64,000 nucleotides of DNA from Gemmatimonadota bacterium (GCA_028287235.1 JAQBQB010000010.1:186001-250000); one strand, 5' to 3'; positions 27,013 through 36,544 are shown, numbered from the stretch's first letter. Program-made: numbers and translations. Notes: generated by a model from the sequence alone, not told the origin.

Positions 27013-27060
27013 CACACGACGGAACGCGGCAGCCTGCAGGCTGCTGCGTTCCGTCGTGTG
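27013..27060. repeat. 48-bp near-perfect palindrome upstream of the kdp operon
   Basis: CACACGACGGAACGCGGCAG (27013 onward) mirrors CTGCTGCGTTCCGTCGTGTG with one mismatched pair. The flank GAAAACACAAAA and the core CACACGACGGAAC match the inner part of the palindromic element at 39221-39402. It could form a strong hairpin or terminator between the divergent kdp operon and the gene at 27203. The rest of 26864-27202 shows no gene. Confidence 0.85.
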
Positions 27061-27202
27061 CTCCTTCAGCTGCTCGCGCCAGTGATGACGACGACCTTGC
27101 CTTTGCTTCCCGTCCGGTCTGACATTACGCTCTCCGGTCTGGCCGATCGATCCACCATCCGGCGACTGTGTGCCGCACACAATTCTACCTAGCGGGGCCG
27201 AT

Positions 27203-27772
27203 ATGCAGCCCGTCCTCACCGAGTGGCAATCGTTCTACGTGATCACCGGCTCATCGGGTGCGGCGCTCACGGGATTGATGTTCGTCGTGATCGCGCTTGC
27301 GGCAGACCGCCTGCAACGCGCGCCGAAGGACGGTCTGGGTGCCTTTTCCACGCCGACCGTGGCGCACTTGGCGATCGTGTTGCTCCTCGCGTCGTTCATG
27401 TCGATGCCGCTGCGCCACCTCACGGGCCTGAGCATCTGTCTTGCCGCCAGCGCGATCGTCGGATTGGTGTTCACGCTCCGCGCTGGAGTGCGCATGGTCA
27501 GGCTCGAGTCCTACGCCGCGGTGGTCGAAGACTGGATCTGGAACGTGATCGTTCCGTTCGCCGCGTACGTGGGTTTGTTCGTCAGTGCGGCGCTACTCGC
27601 GAAGTCTGAAGCGCGGGCGCTGTTCGCGATCGCCGCCATCGTGTTGGTGCTGCTGTTCCTGGGAATCCGCAACGCTTGGGACGTCGCCGTCTATCTCGTG
27701 ACGGAGCAGGTTCCCAACGCCGGCGCCGAGACGAACGCCGCCGCTCCGCAGCCGGCTGGCCAACGGAAATGA
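27203..27772 (+). CDS. Small multi-pass membrane protein, function unknown
   Basis: 189 residues with about five hydrophobic helices, for example GAALTGLMFVVIALAA, LAIVLLLASFMSM, LAASAIVGLVFTL and LFAIAAIVLVLLFLGI. The tail is polar and Ala/Pro-rich. Start ATG 27203 is preceded by GGGG. An earlier in-frame start at 27170 would lie closer to the divergent kdp control region. No recognised catalytic motif. Divergent from the kdp operon, with no clear link to it. Confidence 0.7.
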   Translation: MQPVLTEWQSFYVITGSSGAALTGLMFVVIALAADRLQRAPKDGLGAFSTPTVAHLAIVLLLASFMSMPLRHLTGLSICLAASAIVGLVFTLRAGVRMVRLESYAAVVEDWIWNVIVPFAAYVGLFVSAALLAKSEARALFAIAAIVLVLLFLGIRNAWDVAVYLVTEQVPNAGAETNAAAPQPAGQRK

Positions 27773-27774
27773 GC

Positions 27775-28437
27775 GGTGGGAAGCGTTGCTACAGATCCAA
27801 GCTGCGCAGGTCGGGTCTCACTGTCACGCACTTCGAATTCTACCATCGCGTCGGTCACGAGGACATCGACGCTCGGCGGTCCGCCGAGCTTCCCGGCGTC
27901 GTTCGCGTTCGCCTCGACGCCCAAGCGTTGCCCGACGAGTTTGTACGGCGTACGCTCTTCGCATACCATCACGTAGGCTCGCCCGAAGTGGCGACGGAGC
28001 CGGCGCAACGTGCGACGGTGGAAGGTCGACAAATCGCTCGAGCGGAGGGCGAGCTGTGGAGACATCGAGCGCGTGCGCCGTGCTCGGTCTCGTTCGCGTA
28101 CTCGGCTTCATCCGATCGGCGTTGCCTTCGACTGCATACACAGCTGATCGCTCGCGTCGCCCCATCTACTGGACGAAACTGCATAGCAGTCGGCAGTGAT
28201 GACGAGGTGACCCGTTCGTAGTTGGTGAGGCAGCTGACCGCGACATCGTGTGACGCGCGGCCTGCGAATTCCCCCCGAGCCGATCTTGGGGTCGCCTTGT
28301 TTGGCGATGTGTGCGACTTCAAGCAACGACTTGTCCTCCAAGCGTTCGCTGGAACGAGGGGCGATTGTCCACGTAAGCCTCTGGGGAGAGACGTCGATGA
28401 GTCCATACGCCCTGAAGTGGGTGCCGTCCTCAATCAC
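27775..28437 (-). pseudogene. Possible decayed gene; no intact CDS
   Basis: Protein-like fragments lie on the minus strand in shifting frames: MIEDGTHFRAYGLIDVSPQR with SLLEVAHIAKQGDPK near 28437-28270, then, in another frame, SHDVAVSCLTNYERV, then MVCEERTPYKLVGQRLGVEA with SVDVLVTDAMVEFEVRDSE near 27970-27800. No single frame holds them together and I recognise no family. Base composition is less GC-biased than the neighbours. Low-confidence remnant. Confidence 0.3.
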
Positions 28438-28560
28438 CAGTGAAGCGTGAAGTGATTGAAGGTCGGCAGCACCGCCGTAACGACAGGCCAGGCGATACTA
28501 CCGCTTGACTCTGCGACTGTTCGCTGTGTCCAATCCGATGAGGGGGTCGATGTCGACACA

Positions 28561-29330
28561 TCGCTGAGCGAAGTTGGAACGTCGCTGAGCGGACTTGGAT
28601 GAGTGCCGAGCGGACTTGATTCACTGCCGAGGCGACTTTCCTCGTCGCCGAGGTGAGCGCGCCCTGCCGCGAGGTCATCGTTACCGCCGCAGCAGGCGAC
28701 CGCACCAGTGGGCCTCGGCAGGCGCCACCACGCGAGGCTCGAGCCGCCACCGCCGGCGCGCGGACCGTCCACACTGGACCGTGTCATCGCCACCAACACT
28801 GAGACGAGACGACGCGCGTACCGAGGGAGCCGCCACCGTCGCTGAGATTGGCGCGCGTATGGCCACACCTGACCGCCACCGCCGGCGATGCGAGGGCCAC
28901 AGACGCGTAGCTGATCGCCACCACTGCGCACTCGATCCGGCGAGTTGCACGACTCAGCGCCACTTCGGCGCGACGTCACAACCACCGGCGCATCGGCGAC
29001 TCCCACCAGCGCGCGGCCGACCGGCAGCGACGCATGACGTCATCGGGAGCATTGCACGATGACATCGGCACCAATGCACGACGTCATCGCCACCGGCGCG
29101 TGGACGACTAGCACCATCGCGGAGCGCACCCGTCGCATTGCATGACCCGACCAGGCACATTGCACGAAGCGATCGGATCGCCATGCGTGAAGGACCCGGC
29201 GCATTGCATGCAGCGCCCGCCACCAGCGCCGCGTCAATCGCCACCGGCGGCGAACGCATGCCCACCAACCCGGAAGGCATCCCCACCAAGCCGCGTCGCA
29301 CTACCACCATCCGGCGGGGCGGCGAAGGGC
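28561..29330. repeat. Degenerate tandem array with a 21-bp period
   Basis: Units are easily aligned. From 28561 six consecutive 21-mers begin TCGCTGAGCGAAGTTGG, TCGCTGAGCGGACTTGG, GTGCCGAGCGGACTTGA, CTGCCGAGGCGACTTTC, TCGCCGAGGTGAGCG and GCCGCGAGGTCATCG. From about 28980 to 29310 units of 21-22 bases mostly end in CCACC, often CATCGCCACC. The minus strand reads heptad-like peptides (QVRSALI, QVRSATF, QLRSAMC; GGDAFRV, GGHAFAA) but is interrupted by stops and 22-base units. Probably a decayed heptad-repeat gene or a non-coding array. Confidence 0.75.
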
Positions 29331-29428
29331 TTCCTCGACACGAAGGACCGCCCACACCGACGCGCACTTCTTCGCGCGCCAGCCACATGATTGCATCAAT
29401 CACGTGAACCGGCACCTCGTTGCCGCCC

Positions 29429-29965
29429 CTATCCTGTAGCCAGCTCCCACGACGCCCGCACCAGCCGCGAGATCACATCGGCCTCGGCCTCGTCGCGCGG
29501 CGCGTACACCATCACCGCCAGCGGCGAGATCGCGCCGCGATCGGCGAACGGATGCGGCTCCGCCCACCCGGTGGCGATCGCCTCTTCACGCACTCCGGGC
29601 GGCAACGTCAAATGCAGACTGCCGTCCGGCAACGGGTGGAAGTGCGCGAACTCACGTCCAGTGAGGAACGCCGTGTCGTCGCGCGCCGCAACGTGCGACT
29701 CCACGCGAAGCGCCAGCGTGCCCACCGACCCGCACATCGTCGTGTCCGATACCACCCAGGGCAGCGCCGCGGCCGCACTGAACACGCGCTCCACCGCCGC
29801 CCACCTCGGCCGCTGGTTGATCTGCGAATGCGGGTTCGGGCGCGTGACCGGCCGATCGCCCGCGCGGCGCGGCAGCCCGAGCGAGCGGTCGTCGATCCAC
29901 AGGCAGAGCCCGCCCTCCCACGCGTCGTCGGCTGCGGGAAGCATGCTGAGATGCCGGGCGCTCAC
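29429..29965 (-). CDS. DUF5519 / luciferase-domain protein
   Basis: 178 residues containing HSQINQRP, HFHPLPDGSLHLTLPP, AIATGWAEPHPFA and a C-terminal VMVYAPRDEAEADVISRLVRASWE, the pattern of small proteins annotated as luciferase-domain or DUF5519, which lack an assigned reaction. GTG 29965 overlaps the efflux outer-membrane gene stop (GTGA), so it is the last gene of the RND operon; ATG 29944 is an alternative start. Its role in efflux, if any, is unknown. Confidence 0.78.
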   Translation of the reverse strand: MSARHLSMLPAADDAWEGGLCLWIDDRSLGLPRRAGDRPVTRPNPHSQINQRPRWAAVERVFSAAAALPWVVSDTTMCGSVGTLALRVESHVAARDDTAFLTGREFAHFHPLPDGSLHLTLPPGVREEAIATGWAEPHPFADRGAISPLAVMVYAPRDEAEADVISRLVRASWELATG

Positions 29966-31386
29966 GGCGCCCCCCACGTCCCGCCCACCGCCTTGTACAG
30001 CGCCACCAGCGACGTCGCCGCGGACGTATGCGCATTCGCTAACTGGTTCTCGGCGTCCAGCAACGTGCGCTGTGCGTCGAGCACCTGGAGAAAATCGGTG
30101 AGGCCCGCCTCGAAGCGCTGCTGCGCCAGGTCCGACGCGCGCCGGCTCGACGCCACCGCCTCGGTGAGAATGCCGAGCCGCTCGTGCGCGCGGTCGTAGC
30201 TCACGATGGCACCCTCCGTCTCCTCGATGGCACTCAGCACGGTGGACGTGTACTGCGCCTGCGCCTGATCCTGCAGCGCCGCCGCGATCGTCACGCGCTG
30301 TCGCACGCGGCCGAGGTCGAGCAGTGGAAAGCTCACCACGGGGCCGAAGAGCACGCGTGACGCGCCGGTGTTCGTCAGCGTCTGAAACCGGTTTGCCGTG
30401 TAGCCCACGCTCGCCGCGAGCGAGAACCGCGGCATGTAGTCCGCCTGCGCCGCGCTCACCGCGAACGTCTGCGCCTTCAACTGCCGCTCGGCCGCGAGCA
30501 CGTCGGGTCTGCGGCGCACGAGATCGCGCGGCGACCCGATAGTGACGGAATCCGGCAGTTGCGGCAGCACGCCCTCCGTCGCGAGCTCGTCGAACGGCGC
30601 CTCGGGCGAGCGGCCGAGCAGCACCGCGAGCCGGTACGTCGATACGGCGATCTGCGATTGGAATCCCGGAACAGCGGCCAGTGTGAGCTGCCACACCGAC
30701 CGGGCCCGCTCGATGTCGAAGGCATTGCCTCGCCCCGCGGCCAGCCGGTCCTGCGTCAACCCCACCGTCTTCCGCTGCACCTCGGCGTTCTGCCGCGCCA
30801 CCGCGAGCTGGCGCTGCGCTCCGCGCAGCTCGAAGTACGTCCGCGCCACTTCCGCCGCGAGCGTCACCTGCACGTCGTCGAGCGAGTGTTCCGATGACGC
30901 CACGAGCGCGTTCTGCGCGTTCACGGCGTGATGCACGCGCCCGAACACGTCGAGCTCCCACGATGCGTCGAAGCCCACGTCGTACAGATCGCGCTGGGGC
31001 AATGGACTGGTCAGTCCCGGAACCTGCGCCATCGATTGCCGCGTGCGGAGCACGCTTGCGGCGCCGGTCACCGACGGCGCGAGATCGAACGCCGACAGGC
31101 GCCGCGCGGCACGCGTGGCGTCGAGCCGCGCTTCGGCCGCGCGCACGGTGGTGCTGCCTCTGAGCGCCGCCTCGACGAGACGGGTCAGCGTGGTGTCGCC
31201 GATCTCGCGCCAGAACGGCGCCGTCGTCGCCGACTCGCGAAAGGTGGCCGACTGCGCGGCTTTCACCGGCGCGTATGCCGGTGCGACAGCGACCGGCGAC
31301 GGCTGGTACGCTGAGGAGCCCGTACACGCCGCGAGCGAAGCGAGCGACGCGGCCGCGGCGAGCGAGTACAGAATGGTTCTATGCAC
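29962..31386 (-). CDS. Outer-membrane efflux lipoprotein, NodT/OprM type
   Basis: 474 residues with a lipoprotein signal (LYSLAAAASLASLAAC; Cys near residue 21) and two outer-membrane efflux repeats. Typical motifs are SWELDVFGRVHHAVNAQ, ARTYFELRGAQRQL and FEAGLTDFLQVLDAQRTLLDAENQLA. It forms the trimeric exit duct for the RND pump. Start GTG 31386 overlaps the RND gene end by eight bases. It is followed with overlap by the DUF5519 gene. Confidence 0.95.
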   Translation of the reverse strand: MHRTILYSLAAAASLASLAACTGSSAYQPSPVAVAPAYAPVKAAQSATFRESATTAPFWREIGDTTLTRLVEAALRGSTTVRAAEARLDATRAARRLSAFDLAPSVTGAASVLRTRQSMAQVPGLTSPLPQRDLYDVGFDASWELDVFGRVHHAVNAQNALVASSEHSLDDVQVTLAAEVARTYFELRGAQRQLAVARQNAEVQRKTVGLTQDRLAAGRGNAFDIERARSVWQLTLAAVPGFQSQIAVSTYRLAVLLGRSPEAPFDELATEGVLPQLPDSVTIGSPRDLVRRRPDVLAAERQLKAQTFAVSAAQADYMPRFSLAASVGYTANRFQTLTNTGASRVLFGPVVSFPLLDLGRVRQRVTIAAALQDQAQAQYTSTVLSAIEETEGAIVSYDRAHERLGILTEAVASSRRASDLAQQRFEAGLTDFLQVLDAQRTLLDAENQLANAHTSAATSLVALYKAVGGTWGAP

Positions 31387-34300
31387 GGAGATCACCTTCG
31401 ACGACCGCGTATGGAAGCTCGGCGGGATGCAGCGGCCGGATGTTGTCCGGCGCGGCGTCATTGGAGCTCGACCGCCTGGTCACCAATCCGCGGATCACGA
31501 CGTAAAAGAGTGGAGTGAACAAGAGCCCGAAGAACGTGACGCCGAGCATGCCGGAGAACACGGCGACGCCCATCACGTGCCGCATCTCGGCGCCGGCGCC
31601 GTGGGCCAGCACCAGGGGCACGACACCCATGATGAAAGCGAACGACGTCATGAGAATGGGACGCAAGCGAATCCGGCTCGCCTGCAACGCGGCGGTGAGC
31701 CTGTCTACGCCCTGCCGCTCGAGATCGCGCGCGAACTCCACGATGAGGATCGCGTTCTTACAGGCGAGCCCCACCAACACGAGCAGGCCGATCTGCGTGA
31801 ACACGTTCGTGTCGCCGCGCGTGATCCACACGCCGGCAATCGCCGACACGAGCACCATCGGCACGATGAGAATGATCACGAGCGGCAACGACCAGCTCTC
31901 GTACTGCGCGGCGAGCACGAGGAACACGAGCAGCACGCAGAGCGGAAACACGAATACCGCGGTATTTCCGGCGAGCTTCTGTTGATACGTCAACTCCGTC
32001 CACTCGGCCGCGATACCGTTGGGGAGCGTTTGCGCCGCAAGCGCTTCCATCCGCTGCACCGCTTCGCCGGCGCTCACGCCGGGCGCCGCGCTTCCATTGA
32101 GGTCCGCGGCCGGATAGCCGTTGTAGTGCGTGACCTGGTCCGGCCCGTACGACTGCTTCACCGAGAGCACCGATCCGAGCGGCACCATCTCGCCATGAGC
32201 GTTCGGCACCTTGAGGCCAACAATGTCTTCAGCGGAGGCGCGGAACGGTGCGTCGGCCTGCGCGATCACCTGATAGGTGCGGCCGAACTTGTTGAAGTCG
32301 TTGACGTACGTGGAGCCGAGGTAGATGCCGAGCGTCTGGAAGACGTCGTTCAACGGGATGCCGAGCTGCTTCACCTTGTCGCGATCGACGTCGGCGAAGA
32401 GCTGCGGCACGTTCACCTGGAAGCTCGTGAATTCGCCGGCGAGCTGCGGCGTCTGGTACGCTTGGCCGAGCAGCGCCTGCGTCGACGCGTTCAGCAGCGA
32501 GTCGCCAAGCCCGGCGCGATCCTCGATCATGTACTTGAAGCCGCCGATCGCTCCGAGCCCGTTCACCGCCGGCGGTGGAAAGACGCCGATGTACGCATCC
32601 TGGATCGACGCGAACTTCTGTGACAGCGCGGCCACGATGGCGCCGGCGCTCGTCTCCGGCGTCGTCCGCTCCTCGAACGGCTTGAGCGCGAGGAACATCG
32701 TGGCCGAGTTGGGCTTGTTCGCGAACGCGCTCACGGAAAGCCCCGGGAACTGCACGACGTGGTCGACGCCCGGCTGCTTCAACGCGATCTCGCCCATGCG
32801 CCGAACCACGGCTTCAGTCCGATCGAGCGACGCCGCGTCGGGCAGCTGCGCGATGGCCACGACGTATGCCTTGTCCTGCGTCGGCACGAAGCCGGCCGGA
32901 ACCTTCTTGAAGCCGATCACGCCGAGCACCACGAGGCCGGCGTACACTCCGAGCACGAGCGCCGAGCGGCGTGTGACGAACTTGCCGACGTTGCCGTAGC
33001 GTTCGGAGAGACTGGTGAACGCACGATTGAACGGCCGAAAGAGCCAGCCGAACGCGCGGTTGATGACGCGCGTGCCGGCGTCCTCCGGTGCACCGCGCGG
33101 CTTGAGCAGCAGCGCCGCGAGCGCGGGCGACAACGTCAGCGAGTTGAACGCGGAAATGAGCGTCGAGAAAGCGATCGTCAGCGCGAACTGCCGGTAGAAC
33201 TGTCCAGTCAGGCCACTGATGAACGCCACCGGCACGAACACCGCGCAGAGCACGAGCGCGATCGCGATGATCGGACCGCTCACCTCCTCCATGGCGCGGT
33301 GGCTCGCGTCGAGCGGCGAGAGGCCTTCCTCGATATGTCGCTCCACGTTCTCGACTACGACGATGGCGTCGTCCACGACGATGCCGATGGCGAGCACCAT
33401 GCCGAACAACGACAGCGTGTTGATCGAGAAGCCACTCGCGAGCATTACCGCGAACGTGCCGACGATCGAGATGGGCACCGCGGCGAGCGGAATGATCGAC
33501 GCGCGCCACGTCTGCAGAAAGAGCACGACGACGATGACGACCATGAGCGTCGCCTCGAGCAGCGTGCGGATGACCTCGCGAATGGAATCGCGCACGAACA
33601 CCGTGGGATCGTAGACCGACGACCACTCGACGCCCTGCGGAAAGCGCGTCTTGAGCTCGGCCATCTTGGCGCGCACGCCGCTCGAGAGCGCGAGCGCGTT
33701 GGAGCCCGGCGCCTGGAACACGACGATCGCCACCGCGGACTTGTTGTCGAGCAGCGAACGCAGCCCGTAGTCGCCGGAGCTGAGCTCGAGACGCGCTACG
33801 TCGCGGAGCCGCGAGACTTCGCCGTTGGCGCCCGTCTTCACGATGATGTTGCCGAACTCCGCCTCGTCGGCGAGTCTACCCTTCGCGGTGACCGTCAGTT
33901 GATAGGCCACGGCTTCCGGCATCGGCTGCCCGCCAACGACGCCGGCGGCGACCTGAAGATTCTGTTCGCGGATGGCCTGCACGACCGCATTCGCCGAGAG
34001 ACCGCGCGCGGCGATCTTGTTCGGGTCGAGCCACACGCGCATGGCGTAGTCGCCGGCGCCGAAGATGACGACTTGGCCGGCACCCGGCAGCCGCGCCAGC
34101 TCGTTGCGCACGTTGAGCGTCGCGTAGTTGCGCAGGTACACGGGGTCGTATCGCCCGTCGGGCGACGACAGGTGGACCACCATGGTGATGTCGGGCGAGC
34201 GCTTCTCGGTGGTCACGCCGAGCGTGCGCACGGCTTCGGGCAATCGCGCGAGCGCCTGGCTCACGCGGTTCTGCACCTGCACCTGCGCGAGGTCCACGTT

Positions 34301-34600
34301 CGTTCCGATCGCGAACGTGACCGTGAGATTGAGCACGCCGTCGGCCGTGGCGGACGACGTCATGTACAGCATGTGCTCCACGCCGTTGAGCGCGTCCTCG
34401 AGCGGGGTGCCAACCGTCTGCGCGAGCACGGTGGGATTCGCGCCCGGATACACCGCGCGCACCACGATGGTGGGCGGCGTGACCTCAGGGTACTCGCTGA
34501 TCGGCAGCGCCGTGATGGAGATCAGGCCCGCGGCGAGGATGAGAATCGACAGCACGATCGCGAAGACCGGCCGATCGATGAAGAACCGTGAAAAGCGCAC
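31379..34600 (-). CDS. RND multidrug efflux transporter (HAE1/AcrB family)
   Basis: 1073 residues, full length for AcrB-type pumps: twelve membrane helices, two large periplasmic loops, opening MRFSRFFIDRPVFAIVLSIL, the ISEYPEVTPPTIVV segment, and the proton-relay helix 4 region LAIGIVVDDAIVVVENVER with two adjacent Asp. It exports amphipathic compounds using the proton gradient. It lies 40 bases downstream of the adaptor gene and overlaps the outer-membrane gene, making a complete tripartite operon under a divergent TetR-type gene. Confidence 0.97.
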   Translation of the reverse strand: MRFSRFFIDRPVFAIVLSILILAAGLISITALPISEYPEVTPPTIVVRAVYPGANPTVLAQTVGTPLEDALNGVEHMLYMTSSATADGVLNLTVTFAIGTNVDLAQVQVQNRVSQALARLPEAVRTLGVTTEKRSPDITMVVHLSSPDGRYDPVYLRNYATLNVRNELARLPGAGQVVIFGAGDYAMRVWLDPNKIAARGLSANAVVQAIREQNLQVAAGVVGGQPMPEAVAYQLTVTAKGRLADEAEFGNIIVKTGANGEVSRLRDVARLELSSGDYGLRSLLDNKSAVAIVVFQAPGSNALALSSGVRAKMAELKTRFPQGVEWSSVYDPTVFVRDSIREVIRTLLEATLMVVIVVVLFLQTWRASIIPLAAVPISIVGTFAVMLASGFSINTLSLFGMVLAIGIVVDDAIVVVENVERHIEEGLSPLDASHRAMEEVSGPIIAIALVLCAVFVPVAFISGLTGQFYRQFALTIAFSTLISAFNSLTLSPALAALLLKPRGAPEDAGTRVINRAFGWLFRPFNRAFTSLSERYGNVGKFVTRRSALVLGVYAGLVVLGVIGFKKVPAGFVPTQDKAYVVAIAQLPDAASLDRTEAVVRRMGEIALKQPGVDHVVQFPGLSVSAFANKPNSATMFLALKPFEERTTPETSAGAIVAALSQKFASIQDAYIGVFPPPAVNGLGAIGGFKYMIEDRAGLGDSLLNASTQALLGQAYQTPQLAGEFTSFQVNVPQLFADVDRDKVKQLGIPLNDVFQTLGIYLGSTYVNDFNKFGRTYQVIAQADAPFRASAEDIVGLKVPNAHGEMVPLGSVLSVKQSYGPDQVTHYNGYPAADLNGSAAPGVSAGEAVQRMEALAAQTLPNGIAAEWTELTYQQKLAGNTAVFVFPLCVLLVFLVLAAQYESWSLPLVIILIVPMVLVSAIAGVWITRGDTNVFTQIGLLVLVGLACKNAILIVEFARDLERQGVDRLTAALQASRIRLRPILMTSFAFIMGVVPLVLAHGAGAEMRHVMGVAVFSGMLGVTFFGLLFTPLFYVVIRGLVTRRSSSNDAAPDNIRPLHPAELPYAVVEGDLRA

Positions 34601-34640
34601 GGAGATGTCCGGAAAAGTGTTTGGCTACTTGCTTGTTTGC

Positions 34641-35771
34641 CTACTTGAGGGCGAGCATGGTCGCGCGCTTGGCGGCGACCTTCATCCCGGGCCGCACGCG
34701 CAGCAGCCCGTTGATCACGATCGTCTCGCCGGGCTTCAGCCCCGATTGGACGATGCGCAGCCCATCCACCACGCGGCCGACGGCGATGGCGCGATACTCC
34801 ACGGTGCTGTCGGGCTTGAGGACGAGCACGAACTTGCGATCCTGGTCGGTGCCGATCGCCTGGTCCTGGATCAACGTGGCCTGCCGCTGCGCGCCGCCGG
34901 CAAGGCGCACGCGGGCGAACAGTCCGGGCGCGAACTGGCCGCCGGGGTTCCGCACGACGGCGCGGATACGCATTGTGCCGGCCGAGCGGTCGACTTGGTT
35001 GTCGACGAAGTCCAGCGTGCCGGCGTGCGGAAAGCCCGTCTCGTTGGCGAGGCCGATCTGCACGGTGTGTCCCGCGCTCTGCGCGGCGCCGCCCGAGCCG
35101 ACGTACTTCAGATACGCTTGCTCGTCGCTGGTGAAGTACACGAAGATCGGATCGAGCGACACGATCGTCGTCAACAGCGATGCGGTCGGGGAGCCGCCCT
35201 GCACGAGGTTGCCCGCGGTGATCTCCGCGCGCCCCACGCGCCCGGAGATGGGCGCCCGTACCGTGGTCCACTCGACGTTGAGCTTCGCGTTGCGCGCCGC
35301 CGCCTCGGCCGCGCGAACCGCCGCCGACGCTTCGGCCAATGCGCTGGAGCGCGCGTCCAACTCTTCGCGCGAGATGGCTTGCGTGTTCACCAGCTTGTTG
35401 GCGCGGTCGAGCTCCTGGCCGGCGAGGCTCACATGCGTCTTCGCCTGCTCGAGCACGGCTTCGGCGCGGGAGACTTCCGCCTCGTAGGGGCGAGGATCGA
35501 TGGTGAGCAGCACGTCGCCCTGGTGCACGATGGCACCTTCGGGGAACGAGACGTGGTTGATGTAGCCGGACACGCGAGGCCGGACTTCAACCGACTGGAC
35601 CGCTTCGAAATGGCCGGTGAAGTCGTCCCAATCCGTGATCTGGCGCTCGACCGCGGTCGCGACGGTGACTTCCGGAGCCGACGCGACCGGCGCCGGCTTG
35701 CTGCACCCAACCGCGGAAAGTGCGACGATTGCGGCGAGGAGACTGGTGGAGCGGTGTGCGATGTGCCTCAT
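34641..35771 (-). CDS. Periplasmic adaptor (membrane fusion) lipoprotein of RND pump
   Basis: 376 residues with signal and lipobox LSAVGC, a biotinyl-lipoyl half-motif (VRPRVSGYINHVSFPEGAIVH), an alpha-hairpin of about 60 residues, the second lipoyl half (TTVRAPISGRVGRAEITAGNLV), and a beta-barrel/MP domain. Links the RND pump to the outer-membrane duct. First gene of the operon; its promoter lies in 35772-35907 with the TetR-type operators. Confidence 0.95.
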   Translation of the reverse strand: MRHIAHRSTSLLAAIVALSAVGCSKPAPVASAPEVTVATAVERQITDWDDFTGHFEAVQSVEVRPRVSGYINHVSFPEGAIVHQGDVLLTIDPRPYEAEVSRAEAVLEQAKTHVSLAGQELDRANKLVNTQAISREELDARSSALAEASAAVRAAEAAARNAKLNVEWTTVRAPISGRVGRAEITAGNLVQGGSPTASLLTTIVSLDPIFVYFTSDEQAYLKYVGSGGAAQSAGHTVQIGLANETGFPHAGTLDFVDNQVDRSAGTMRIRAVVRNPGGQFAPGLFARVRLAGGAQRQATLIQDQAIGTDQDRKFVLVLKPDSTVEYRAIAVGRVVDGLRIVQSGLKPGETIVINGLLRVRPGMKVAAKRATMLALK

Positions 35772-35821
35772 TACGGGAGCTCAGCGAATGAGCCACGTGG
35801 CTCGTGAGACTTCAGATGTGG

Positions 35822-35862
35822 TACCGATCGGTAACATCACTATGTTACCGACCAGTAACATC
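35822..35862. promoter_or_regulatory. TetR-family operator cluster
   Basis: Three overlapping dyads: TACCGATCGGTA (35822-35833), CGGTAACAT-4-ATGTTACCG (35829-35850), and GTTACCGACCAGTAAC (35844-35859). They lie between the efflux operon and the divergent regulator gene, where such a repressor would control both. Confidence 0.7.
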
Positions 35863-35907
35863 AGAGTCAACCCTGTTCCTGTGGAGTCCGAAGGAGGACG
35901 CCAAGCG

Positions 35908-36531
35908 ATGTCAGAAGGACTGCCACCACGCCAACGGATTCTCGCCGCGGCCGACGATCTCTTTCGTCGACACGGAATTCGCGGCGTCGGCGTGGAGGCC
36001 ATCGCCGAGGCTGCCGGAACGAACAAGATGACGCTCTACCGACACTTCGAGTCGAAGGACGAGCTGATCGCGGAGTGGATGCGCGGCATCGTGTCGCAGA
36101 AGGACCGGGTGTGGGACGAGATGGTCGAGCGGCATCCGAACGACCCGGTCGCCCAGATTGTGGATTGGAGCCAGCGGACCGCGGAGGCGCTGGCACAGAT
36201 GGAAGAGCGCGGATCGCCGATCCTGAATGCGCTGGCGGAATTGCCGGAGCCCGATCATCCGGCGCGCAAGGTCATCGACGAGCATCGCGCCCGCGAGCAT
36301 GACAGATTGCTCATTCTCTGCCAACAGGCGGAGTTTCCGGAGCCCGAGCTCACGGCCGATCAGTGCTTCTTCCTGCTCGAGGGCGCGAAGTCCTGCGTGC
36401 AATGCATCGGACTGAAACGCGTGGGCGAGCATCTCATGCGGCTCATCAACTCGATGGTCGGCGCGCGCGGACGCGAGCTGCCCGCGGCGGGCGGATCGCC
36501 CGCGCCAAAACCGGCGCGCCGCACGCGCTGA
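35908..36531 (+). CDS. TetR/AcrR-family repressor of the RND efflux operon
   Basis: 207 residues: N-terminal helix-turn-helix (about 10-57; ILAAADDLFRRHGIRGVGVE, then AEAAGTNKMTLYRHFESKDEL) and a C-terminal helical ligand domain. ATG 35908 is preceded by AAGGAGG. It is transcribed away from the efflux operon with dyad operators between, the usual layout for a drug-released local repressor. Its 3' end converges with the sensor kinase gene 13 bases away. Confidence 0.93.
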   Translation: MSEGLPPRQRILAAADDLFRRHGIRGVGVEAIAEAAGTNKMTLYRHFESKDELIAEWMRGIVSQKDRVWDEMVERHPNDPVAQIVDWSQRTAEALAQMEERGSPILNALAELPEPDHPARKVIDEHRAREHDRLLILCQQAEFPEPELTADQCFFLLEGAKSCVQCIGLKRVGEHLMRLINSMVGARGRELPAAGGSPAPKPARRTR

Positions 36532-36544
36532 CCGCCGCTCGCAA

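Noticed and set aside
26860-27219. Possible leader gene upstream of kdp (minus strand)
   Set aside because: It runs through the 48-bp palindrome and the promoter motif; no family and poor codon pattern.
28561-29330. CRISPR array or integron-like cassette array
   Set aside because: Units are contiguous 21-22-mers without distinct repeats and spacers, and no cas or integrase gene is near.
29429-31327. Single 632-residue protein covering the efflux outer-membrane gene and DUF5519
   Set aside because: Only the last 180 residues are a real protein; the rest is an out-of-frame reading of the outer-membrane efflux gene.
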